From: Dunaliella salina
Lineage: Eukaryota; Chlorophyta; Chlorophyceae; Chlamydomonadales; Dunaliellaceae
Length of the DNA stretch: 46,250 nucleotides
Direction of reading: 5' to 3'
Assembly (NCBI GenBank): GCA_002284615.2
Contig: MU069494.1
Coordinates: forward strand, 592,123-638,372
Part shown: positions 11,760-20,504 of the stretch, in pieces
Numbering within the stretch: the first letter of the stretch is position 1
Layout of the letters: every line of letters begins with the position of its first letter
Position numbers and translations under genes: made by a program
Notes under the pieces: generated by a model
The model's database searches: none
What the model was told of the DNA's origin: nothing
The model's input: only the letters and a program-made list of their open reading frames with translations

Positions 11760-11843
11760 TGTAAAATGTAGGAGTACTTTGCCCGTATCTGCGAATGAGG
11801 TGAGGTGTGGTGACTGTTCCCCTGATTTTAGCGTGCTGTGTAA
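11760..11843 (+). terminator. Candidate TGTAA polyadenylation signals
   Basis: TGTAA occurs at 11760-11764 and again near 11839-11843, about 97 and 176 bp after the stop of the SHAQKYF gene. TGTAA is the standard chlorophyte poly(A) signal. Which one is used cannot be told. Confidence 0.5.
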
Positions 11844-11882
11844 CAGCAGCTGTGGGCATAAATGAGAGTTGCTGGTTGCACA

Positions 11883-11884
<2 letters not shown>

Positions 11885-11964
<80 letters not shown>
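11885..11964. repeat. (CA)n microsatellite
   Basis: Pure CA run between the convergent ends of the SHAQKYF gene and the unknown gene at 12084. Confidence 0.95.
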
Positions 11965-11965
<1 letters not shown>

Positions 11966-12083
11966 GTTGCCTGGCTCAGTGGCATGTATGGAATGCAGGA
12001 CTGCTAGATCGAGATGAGTACTTTCAAGGATTCTTCCATAAGGAGTATGCATGGAATGCTGGAGGGTCGTTTTGGGGCATTCC

Positions 12084-13092
12084 TTATTGATGAGTGAGGG
12101 TAATATTCCCAGTTTTGTGCATGTGGCCTGCTGCTTTGGGGGAAAGAGCGTTGACCAGCCGGCACATGAGCACACCTGGGACACGGTGTGTCTGCGCATT
12201 TTGTTTTTTGGTGGGACCCTGCTTGAGGGGAACAACAGCAGCGCATGCTGACGATTGCCACTTGTGTAAATAGGGCAATGGGGGGATCCTAAGGAGCGTG
12301 TGGATCCCGTTCCCACAATTTCATTATTATTTAATGAGTGCTGAGTGTGTCTGGAGTTTGGCCTGCCAAGCTCTTGAGCGTGTTGTTGGTGGGGCATGCA
12401 TGTTGTTGAGGGAGATGCAAGAATGTCCTGGTATGCCAAGAAGCACAAGCCGCCTTCTTGGCATCCGCTCTGTTTGCACAAACATACTCTGATGAGGCAC
12501 TTACTTTGGGAAGACGTGTGTGCGCGTTCAACCGCCTTGAGGGAGTCTGTAAGCAGAACTCAACATCTTTGCTGTACAGCCTGCGAACATCACAGTATGT
12601 GCGCCGATATGCAAGCTCCATGATGGCATTCAGGATGGCATTATAGAGTGCGGTCAGGGCAGCATATCGCACCTGGATGCACCCAAAAGAAAAAGCGATG
12701 CTTTTTGGTCTAAGGGGTCTCTGTCTCTGCCTGTTCAGGGTGATGCATTTGTGAATGATCTGCATGCCCAACTGGCTCAGGCTGGAGGAATATCTCCACC
12801 CAGCCTCGTGCGCAGATCGGCTGTGTTTGATCTGCAAGAAGTTCCTGGTGTGAGCTTTTCAGTTGCTTGTGAGCAGTTCAATTGCTCTTGGTCTATAATA
12901 AGTCAGCCCGTGCCCGCACGAGCCACATCACAGGCCAGCGTGATTGAAACCATTTGATTTCGGCTGGGATTAATGCGAAAGGGAGAATGAGTGGGTGTGC
13001 CACGACTTTTGCTTTGGATGTGTAGAGAGCAAGCTCACCTGCTTCCTCAGGTTTTCCATCTTGTTGTAGGAGGTAAGGCATGTGCGGTGTCC
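12084..13092 (-). CDS. Unknown gene, C-terminal exons, convergent with the SHAQKYF gene
   Basis: Three minus-strand exons are proposed: 13039-13092, 12505-12831 and 12084-12175. The middle one is the best supported: acceptor CTTCTTGCAG, donor GTAAGT, 109 open codons. It includes an amphipathic stretch (AALTALYNAILNAIMELAY) and a charged segment (DVRRLYSKDVEFCL) that look like a helical protein. The first exon ends in phase 0 (NKMENLRKQ, donor GTGAGC) and fits it. The last exon (acceptor GTGTCCCAG; RLVNALSPKAAGHMHKTG, stop TAA at 12084) needs phase 1, so one exon between 12175 and 12505 is missing from this model. I do not recognise the family. Reading direction converges on the gene to the left. 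Confidence 0.5.
12505..12831 (-). CDS. Unknown gene, main helical exon
   Basis: 327 bp, phase 0 at both ends, flanked on the minus strand by CTTGCAG and GTAAGT. A GTGCATCCAG inside it (at 12674) could be an alternative acceptor that would shorten the exon to 12505-12673. A rival plus-strand reading of 12737-12850 is also open, but it has weaker splice signals and no phase-matched partner. Confidence 0.55.
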
Positions 13093-13864
13093 CTGAGCAG
13101 CGATGTCTGCCCCAGGCTGTCATCTGAAATTTACTCGGCCCCCTAAAGCTCCTGTATCTTTAAATATGCAAATTTTGAAACTACTTTGGCAGTGGTGTAA
13201 GACAGGGAACTCAAGGGAGTCAAGCTGACTAACAAGTTGATCGAAGAATTGAGCAGGTTTGTGTGCATGAGATGTCGTGAGTGTCAAGAGCGAGGAGCGG
13301 TAGGGCGTTCGAATATTCTCTATTTGATGCAGTATGTTTGCTGCCAGAAGGTGTTGAAAATATTCTCTATTTGATCGAGTGTGTTTGCTGCCAGAAGTGT
13401 GACCTTGTGTGAGTGTCACCCTCTTTACTACCTCGACACTAGTTTTGAGCTACTACAGTGTAACAACTTCAGGTTGATGCTCTTGACAAGTTTTGCAGTC
13501 GTAGAATAAGATTTAAGCCTTCAGCTCTGAAGTTTGGCTGCTCAGCCCTCTTTATAACTGGGAAAATCTTGCAAGTTCAAAACTCAAAAAACCACCAAAG
13601 AATGGGGTTGATGCTTGTATCTTACATCACGAGCTGGTATTTATCAAAGCATGACAGGTTCAAGGAGATGAATAGAAGAAATGAGAGGAGAATGGAGGAG
13701 AGGTAAGCAAGAGACTTGGCAACTGTACATGCATGCGATGGTGCTGAGGGCTAAAGGAAGAGGTAGGTCAATGGCTGCGATGGTTACAATGGAGGGAGAC
13801 CTTCAGCCAGGTCGTTTGGCTGATCGGCCTGTGGTTGGTCTCAGCCAGCCGAAAATAAATCCTC

Positions 13865-13925
13865 AAGGTAAGGTTACAACGCTTTATCCACCTACAAGGG
13901 CAGCTGAGCAGAAACACAGAGGCCT
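13865..13925 (-). repeat. Short TE 3' tail copy
   Basis: On the minus strand this reads GCTCAGCTGCCCTTGTAGGT and then GTTGTAACCTTACCTTG. It matches the plus-strand segment at 26635-26685 with a few differences. It looks like the 3' end of a dispersed retroposon. The surrounding stretch 13100-14311 otherwise shows nothing I can name. Confidence 0.6.
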
Positions 13926-14311
13926 GTAACCAAACCAGTTCGAAGAAAGCAGTGCTCAAACTTGTGCACAAATGTCAAATAAATGTGGAAACAAAGGCTT
14001 GGTCTGAGTGTTGAAGTGTCAACTGCTGGAAGAAACATGCGCAGCCACTCTGCATGAAATGAACGTACAAAATCAAGCACAGAAATCACCAGGCTCCACA
14101 AGTGTTAGGTTCCAGGAAGTACATTTTCATGACACCACGAAATGCTCAGAATTAAGAGGACAGCACAACTATGAAAATTCAACTGGGAGGCCATGACAGA
14201 CATGTTTATGGTGTGCTTCATTCTTCAATTTTTAGCATCCACTGTCAAAGATGTAATGTTTCAAGAAAAGTACCTGCGGCATAGCCTGGTGCGTTTGCAT
14301 GTTAGCATGAG

Positions 14312-15165
14312 ATATCAGGAATCCTCCTAGAAGCCATCAGCAAAGGCCTTCTTGGGGCAGGTATTGCCTCCGTGGACATTGGCAGAGCAGACCGTCTTGC
14401 CTTGCAAGACCTACAGATCCCAGAACATGCTACTAATAGAACCCTTCCCAAATATACTTTCCCGCGCCGCTTCCCTGATAAGGATAGGCTCACTTCAAGC
14501 CGGCCTGATGCTCTATTACTTGTTCCTCTGAAAAGGGCGCCAAGGTCGAATCCTCGTTATGATTTGAGAAGTACAGAGGGGCGGGAGGGGAACAGGGAGG
14601 ACTCAGCGCCAGCCACAGGCACTCCACCCACACTCAAGGCTCGTGACCCCAGTCAGCTCCACCCAGATCTGCGACACATCCACCTTGTAGAAGTCAAATA
14701 CTGTGAGGACACCCGGCCTTACAGCCAGCTTGAGGCCTCCAAGCAGCAGCACCGCGACCTTTGTCGTCATCTTTCTAGGGCTTTTCAGCTCAAATCACCC
14801 TCCATACTATCCTGCTAGGTGTGGGAGGAGTCATTGGAGCCCCTTAAGGAGCTTGGTCTTGACACTTTCAAGGCCACCAAGCTTGTCCGGAAGCTTCATG
14901 CTCATTCTGTCCTGTATGCTTACAGACTCGCAAACACCAGACGTGCTCTTGAGAAAACCTTTTTCAACTCTCAACGAGGTCAGGCACGAGATACTGCTAG
15001 TAACCCACCTGATCCCCACTGGCTTCTTTCTTCTGCTTTCTCTTGGTGAAGAGGATTCACGGTGCCTTGGCCCTAGGTATCCCCTTTTCCTTAATTGATG
15101 TGGGCAGCGTCTTCACTGCCTGCGTAGTTTTTCTTTTCTTTTATCTTCTTTTCATTTTATCAGGT
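14312..15165 (+). pseudogene. Retroelement fragment: PD-(D/E)XK-like endonuclease region and 3' tail
   Basis: The frame from 14312 reads GLLGAGIASVDIGRADRLAL, then SRPDALLLVPL and LVEVKYCEDTRP. The spaced P-D and E-x-K residues match the PD-(D/E)XK nuclease pattern, as used by restriction-like endonucleases of some non-LTR retrotransposons. Near 14780 the frame shifts; it then continues to 15049 as KLHAHSVLYAYRL and ends at NPPDPHWLL. A short deletion relative to the copy at 42288-42755 removes the segment after GVGG. A pyrimidine-rich tail (TTTTTCTTTTCTTTTATCTTCTTTTC) closes the copy. Family assignment to a REL-type nuclease is inference. The copy is dead. Confidence 0.6.
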
Positions 15166-15169
15166 GCAT

Positions 15170-16703
15170 TCCAGTGCTTAAAGCTCTGCAAATAGTTGTC
15201 TCAAAGCGGACAACCTATCAGGTGGCGCGAAGTCCATCAGATTTACAGATTCAGAAAATGGACCGGCAGCCACTACGTTGGGCTGATGGGTCTGGTGCTG
15301 GTACCTTCCAACACACTAAAAACAGGCTGGAAACGACAAATACTGGAGTCCACAGGGGTCCATCAGGTCCCAGGATACAAGGATGTAATCCCATACATCC
15401 CATACAAGGCTCGGTTCTTTGCATCTTGGACTCCCCCATTCGCTCCCCCTTACCTCCTACTAGGGTCCCATGTTCCTTTTATTGCCTGCGCACAAGCAGA
15501 TATCTACAAGCAGACAAAAATCCTACATGCTCATGCAAATATCAGCTGCGCGAGGTTGACCTCATGAAGTACACGGACCAGCAACCCCCTCATTCAGCAC
15601 CACCAGAAACAGGATCCCACAGCCATCCTCCTCCTACTCCATCCCCCCTCATTCTCCCTGAAATACACACGGTGCGCATGGCTTGCATATACAATACGCA
15701 AGGCAAATGTGTTGGTATGACTTCCCCGAACCGCTTCCAAATCCTCTACAGGGCTTTCTATGGGTCCAAGCTTGCTGGCATGCACGAGAAAATGACACCA
15801 GCTCCAGGCAGCTTTGCTACTGAGCTGCAAGGGCTGCTTTCCCGCAAATCCATGCTTGAAAGAAAGTACTCTAGCAGGAAGATGAAAGACTCTTTTTCAA
15901 GAGCCCTTCCAACTCACATTCATACTGCCTTTCAAAAATGGGCTTTGGTAACCCAAGAAAAAATGGCTTCCCCACTAGACCACAACCCACAATACCAGAA
16001 TTATTGGAGTGCGGACTCCCGTGACACTCTTTTTGGTGCCATGCATAATGCCTTTTCATCCAAATTCTCAGGCTTCTCAGTCTGCCATCCCATTTATGAT
16101 GAGTGAATCATGACCCAAGCTTTGCAACATGCCATTTACTCTGCCATTCTCAACACAGAAGCTACTGCTGCATTCATGTTCCTTCCGGCTTGGAATAAGG
16201 ACATGATAACCAACCTCTACTCCAAACTTGTCACTGCCTACCCCCACCTCTGTTACGACCTTGGCACCATACCTTGCAAAAAACTTGGTTACTGTGCCCC
16301 TCAATCCTGCCCTAACCAAGAGGTACCTTTACCTAAGCACACCTGGGACCTTCGTATCTTTGCTGTTTGGAACACTGCAGCTCGATTTCATCTTAACGAC
16401 CATGACAAAGACTGGCTACAGGGCCTGAAAAAAGATTTGAAATAAGCCACAGAGTTGAAGCTGACGAATGTCAGCAGCCACCCTGTCCTAAATTCCATGC
16501 ATGCTCACATGCCAGGTTTCAATAAACTGGAACGCCTCCCATTTGACAAACAACACATCTCCAAGCACCCTAGAAATTCACACATTAGCATTCAAGATAC
16601 AGACTTGGTGTCCATCCAATCCAGTACTCTCCTAACTCTCAAAGTTGCTGATTGGAGGACATGGGCATACACAGATGGCAGCTGCCTTGTCCAAAAAAAG
16701 TAA
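15170..16703 (+). pseudogene. Retroelement fragment: PCIF1-like adenine methyltransferase region plus RNase H start
   Basis: One frame (15600-16703) is open except for TGA at 16104 and TAA at 16443. In order it shows RKYSSRKMKDSFSRALP, EKMASPLDHNPQYQNYWSA, DTLFGAMHNAFS, FSVCHPIYDE, AFMFLPAW, IPCKKLGY and WDLRIFAVWNTAAR. This matches the arrangement in PCIF1-type N6-adenine methyltransferases: ASPLN, then YWS, then FG, then the NPPF catalytic motif, then a (V/F)xPxW strand. The catalytic NPP(F/Y) has become HPIY here. The frame ends with WRTWAYTDGSC, the usual start of an RNase H domain, and is cut at about 16703. The TGA probably replaced a Trp codon. Upstream (15196-15567, a different frame) lies coding-like sequence of unknown type. 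Confidence 0.6.
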
Positions 16704-17090
16704 AAGTCTAAGCTGGTACTTGCCAGCGTGAATTAAGGAAAGACTCAACAGTTCGCACTGACACTAACAGTGAGCCCCACCAAAGAAGGCTAGCTATGAG
16801 CAGCCCAGCTCAATGAGGGTCCAGCAGGTCGTCAGCCATCCATCCGGCTGCACGCCTCGGTGTCCTGTACGCAGCCCTCCTTGTAGCCCCCTCCCCCAAA
16901 CGCCCATTGCTCATGTTACTGAATTGGATGGCATTTCTGGTGTTGTGAATTCCTGTTAGGGACTTCACAGCGTGATAGTGGAGTGCTTTGGCAGTTTAAT
17001 GAGCTCTGTCTTTGGTTAGGCCAAGTTTGCAGAGGGGATTTCTAATGCCAAACATACTTCAAGCAGTGTTTCTCCTATCCATTCCCATCG
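16704..17090 (-). mobile_element. 5'-truncated copy of retroelement subfamily B, nested
   Basis: This segment is the reverse complement of 37360-37715, including the GATCCCCTCTGCAAACTTGG start and the TAAGCTGGTACTTGCCAGCG end. It interrupts the methyltransferase/RNase H element immediately after YTDGSC. Only the end of the protein (the HAV-containing region and its 3' untranslated tail) is present. Confidence 0.7.
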
Positions 17091-17700
17091 CGCTTTGCGC
17101 AGGTCCACAAGAAGGACCACCAATGCTAGCCGAGTCAGGCTACCACATGAAATACATGTGAAGGATCGCCATATGCACCTCAAAGAGGTCAGATTCTGTG
17201 AGGACGCAAGGCCTGGACATCAGTTGAACGCGGCAAAGCAACAGCATGCAGCCTTTGTAAACTTGATAACGCTAAAGCTGTTACAATTCACCCTATTCTC
17301 CTGGGTATAGGTGGAACAATTTACACTGAGCATACCCTGAAGCAATTCAAACATTTAGGATTGGATCACCAGCGTGCCACGAAGCTTGCTCAACAACTTC
17401 ATGCCCATTCTGTTCAATACTTTTGAACAGTGTGGGCGTAGTATGCCCACAAACTAATCTCCACATGCCGCGCTATTGAAAACAGGAATACTTCCTACAG
17501 CTAGGTTCTAGAGCCAGGTGCTTCTAGTAACCCTCCAGGTCCCCATTAGCTACCTCTTATTCATACCTTGTGGTGGAGGGGCTCACGGCTCTTTTATGGG
17601 CCAATGTGTCTTCTTTTTTTTACTTGATGCATGGAGAGTTTCTCTGCCTCCAAAGTTTTCCTTTTGTTTTCTTCTCTTTTCTTTTCTCTGGCCTAGTGCC
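17091..17700 (+). pseudogene. Retroelement fragment: endonuclease-like region, another copy
   Basis: The frame at 17095-17310 contains HLKEVRFCEDARPGHQL, the counterpart of LVEVKYCEDTRP. The next section, in a shifted frame, reads LGIGGTIYTEHTLKQFKHLG, and HAHSVQY follows after another break near 17420. A tail with AGAGTTTCTCTGCCTCCAAA and TTTTCTTCTCTTTTCTTTTC (to about 17695) matches the tails at 15100, 26320, 39760 and 42190. Multiple frameshifts; pseudogene. Confidence 0.6.
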
Positions 17701-18022
17701 CTCAGAACTAGATTTTTTTGGGTGTTTCGGGAATCTGGAGGTTGTGCATAACCAAGCAAATTGAGCTACCCACATCCATTGAAGCTTTTCTGAATTTAAG
17801 AATCAACCTGCAACCAACTTTAGCTTCCCTTTCCCACAGCGCCTGCCAGGCCGGCAGTGCCTCTCGTCTCCCCAGGTATGCTGTGGGTTTTGTGCCCTGC
17901 TGGTTACGGTACACCTTACCTTGCGGGTCTGTGGGCTGCTGCCTGAAGAGCTTCGAGTTAGCAATCAGCAATTCTCTACTAAGTGGCACAAACGAGTGAC
18001 TACAGTAGGTTCCCGATTACGT

Positions 18023-18433
18023 TGTAAAAATAGGCGCGCCTGTCTGTCTGATGTCTGGTCTATTGCAGGAGGTACATGTATCAGTACATTCCCCCCTGCT
18101 TAATTTCGGACGTCCCGGCCAAAACTGTGGAGCTCTGTCTGTCCATCCTTGCCCAAGGGAAAGTCTGATGGCGCTAAGGATAAATCTCGGACCTACGGCT
18201 CGCATGGACGCCCCCGGCCCAAAAGGGGGGCTGCAAAGCCACTAGGCCATGGGTTTGACCTTCGCTACCTATTGTAAGACAAGGCAAACTAGGGAGACTT
18301 GCGTAAATACGCACTGGGAAAGAGGGGTCCGTGATCCCCTAGCACAGCACAATACCTGGTCTTGCCCGGAGTCTGGAATTATGTCCGGTAGTAGTTGGTA
18401 GTTATGATCTGAGAAAAGGTCTGTATCATTACA
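18023..18433 (-). mobile_element. Diverged TRIM-like element with tRNA-like insert
   Basis: The core 18089-18165 (TTCCCCCCTGCTTAATTTCG, then GACGTCCCGGCC, then TCCTTGCCCAAGGG) is homologous to the inside of the intact TRIM at 25418-25765. It is bounded by TGTAA...TACA segments: 18023-18088 on the left and 18274-18433 on the right. The flanks TACGT (18018-18022) and TACTT (18434-18438) could be a one-mismatch target duplication. The two outer segments are only weakly alike, so the LTR reading is tentative. Confidence 0.4.
18183..18249 (-). other. tRNA-like sequence with pol III box A
   Basis: On the minus strand TGGCCTAGTGG (18239-18249) fits the box A consensus exactly. A possible 6-bp anticodon-like stem (GCCCCC/GGGGGC) follows. 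A weaker box B (GGTCCGAGATT, 18183-18193) lies one tRNA length downstream. No complete cloverleaf can be drawn by eye, so it is tRNA-derived, not a functional tRNA call. Confidence 0.4.
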
Positions 18434-18514
18434 TACTTTGTACCGGGGAATTTTCTTTCACTTCGTATCGCTTCGTACCAGTTCGTATTTCTGTAGCGAG
18501 TAGAATAAAGTGAA

Positions 18515-18840
18515 TTGGCTCCCGCGCAAGATTTTACTTTTGTGCGCACAATCCTTCTTTCGTGCGCTGTATCATATCATTTAACGTTTGCTCCGACGTC
18601 ATTTCAAGCGCAGGATCCAACTTTTGTGCGCACGATCCTGCTATCTTGCGCCATAGCCTCCTATTTAGCGCTTGCTCCATCATCCTTTCAGGCGCTGGAA
18701 CTCACTTTTGGGCGCACGATCCTGTTTTTTGGCGCTATATTCTGCTACTTACAGCTCCATCGTCCTTTCAAGCGCTAGATCTTACTTTTGGGCGCACAAT
18801 TCTCCTTTCCTGCGTTATATTTCTCGTAAGCTTCTTTTGA
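18515..18840 (+). repeat. Degenerate ~85-bp tandem repeat, about 3.5 copies
   Basis: CTTTTGTGCGCAC(A/G)ATCC or CTTTTGGGCGCAC(A/G)AT recurs at about 18535, 18622, 18709 and 18783, each followed by TTTCA(A/G)GCGC. In reverse complement the unit resembles the satellite at 20505-21400 (GGATCACGCGCACAAAAG), with a similar period. So this is probably an older, inverted array of the same family. Confidence 0.7.
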
Positions 18841-18842
18841 TG

Positions 18843-18915
18843 CTGTTATTGGAATTCGAACCTATGACCATGTATTTTTGAAGTGGCTGTGGGCCACTCT
18901 AACTATACGCGCGAT
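18843..18915 (-). other. tRNA-derived sequence with consensus box B
   Basis: On the minus strand GGTTCGAATTCC (18850-18861) matches the T-arm/box B consensus. About 40 bp upstream TATAGTTAGAGTGGCC resembles a D-arm/box A. The T-stem almost pairs (ATAGG with CCAAT), but the acceptor stem does not. Likely a pseudo-tRNA or SINE head. Confidence 0.4.
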
Positions 18916-18952
18916 GACATTTATGAATTTTCTGACATATTTATTAAAGATT

Positions 18953-20499
18953 AATGGCTATCCTGAAAAACATGTATGATAATGATGAGTATATCTTGGT
19001 GGATGGGTGTAAGCGAGCACAAGTGCATCCTAGACTAGGGGTTAAGCAAGGCTGTCCATTGTCTCCTCTGCATTTTTCCTTATTTATTAATGATGTTGAC
19101 TACCTGGCAGAGAATGTTAGCGGTGCAGTTACTGGTGCTGGAGATTTTCATGTAACTCATATGTTGTATGCGGATGACCTTTGCCTTACTGCCAATCATC
19201 CCACTGAGCTTTAGCGCATGTTAGATAGGTTGCATGGGTATGCGCAAAGGAAAGGATTAATTATCAACGTGTCAAAGTCTGAGGTTGTGTCATTTAATTC
19301 AAAAGGAAATAATGTTTCTATTTTCAACCTAGGTGGCAAGCAGCTCGTGCATGCTGAGTCATTCAAATATTTAGGTATGCTGTTTACGAAACAATTTAAC
19401 CCCCTTGCCTCTTCTGGGCATATGTGTGCACCTTTCTTGGCTGGATGTCGTCGTATTAGGCACGTTGCAGATGAATATAAACTGGCAGATAGGCCTCATA
19501 CCGTGCTTTGGTTGACTAAGTCATTTGCTCTCCCTGCTGGCATGTATGCTAGTCAAATTTGGGTTATCAGGTTTATGAGTCCAGGAGATGAGATGACCTG
19601 CCTGTTGCAGACTGTGCACCTGTGTTTACTGAAGCGAAGTCTTGGAGTGAAAAAAACTACACCAAATTGGTATGTGCTGCGTGAATGTGGGTTTGAACCA
19701 TTACAATTCTATTGGTTTCGAGCTGCTGTCAGATTTTATAATGCCTCCCTTGCCTGCAACAGCACAACTAGACAAAGGGTACTTGGAGCGGATATTGACA
19801 TGAGTAGTAACTCTAAAAAGTGCTGGACGTCAGAGTTTATGTCTGCTTTTCAGGGATTGGACAGGCGCAACTACTTCACACATTTCTTGAACTCAGGCCA
19901 GCCCATTAGGATAAATGATTTTGCGGTTGATTTACGGAAAAAGGATAGGAGCGTGTGGCCAACTGAGGATCAGGCTGAACATGGTGCTTATTTACACAAG
20001 TTAGCCAAGACCCATAACTGGGTAGCGCTTCCCTTCCGGCATAATTCTGCTCTTGGTAAACCTCTCCACACTCCTAGGTATCTACATTTGGATTTGGATA
20101 GGCATATGCAGAGGAACATTGCTTGCTTCCAATTGTACGCCCACAAACTCCGAGTTGAAACTTCTCATTGGCATGGGCATGCACCTCAATGCGATTTATG
20201 TGTTTCAGAACAATGGCAAGATGAAAAGCACGTCATCTTTCTCTGCCCTTGCAACTCTTAGCGTTGTCTTAAAAAAAAGTATGCACATCTTTTTAGTGCC
20301 TTTCCTGCTCACAGAGTAGTGTCAAATGATGCAGGATCTTTCTTTTTTTCTGGTGCCTGCTCTCTGGATGTAGCTCGTTTCTTTCAAAACCAAGACACTC
20401 AGACTTATCGCTTTGTCCCTGAGCTTATGGATTTCTTTCACCACACCGCAGCCAAACTTTCTGGCTGAAGGTTATGTTCCCTTGTAAACCTTGAAAACC
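18953..20499 (+). mobile_element. 5'-truncated LINE with 12-bp target site duplication
   Basis: TTATTAAAGATT is present at 18941-18952 and again at 20500-20511, a perfect 12-bp duplication bracketing the insert. The insert begins inside a reverse transcriptase and ends in a TTCCCTTGTAAACCTTGAAA tail. This is what target-primed reverse transcription with incomplete 5' synthesis leaves. It landed at the edge of the 84-bp satellite. Confidence 0.85.
18954..20468 (+). pseudogene. LINE reverse transcriptase, C-terminal part
   Basis: One frame runs from 18954 to the stop at 20466-20468 with two in-frame TAG codons (19212 and 20259). Visible motifs are ILKNMYDND, GVKQGCPLSP (RT block with the PLSP turn), LYADDLCLTA (catalytic YADD), GKQLVHAESFKYLG (the FKYLG thumb motif), and near the end CDLC-x9-H-x4-C, a CCHC-type zinc knuckle. 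The fingers and the first catalytic Asp are missing because the copy is 5'-truncated. Both TAGs are one C-to-T step from CAG, so decay is the simplest reading. Confidence 0.85.
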
Positions 20500-20504
20500 T
20501 TATT

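Noticed and set aside
12737..12850. Plus-strand exon candidate (GDAFVNDLHAQLAQAGGISP)
   Set aside because: Overlaps the better-supported minus exon 12505-12831, and no phase-matched neighbour was found on the plus strand.
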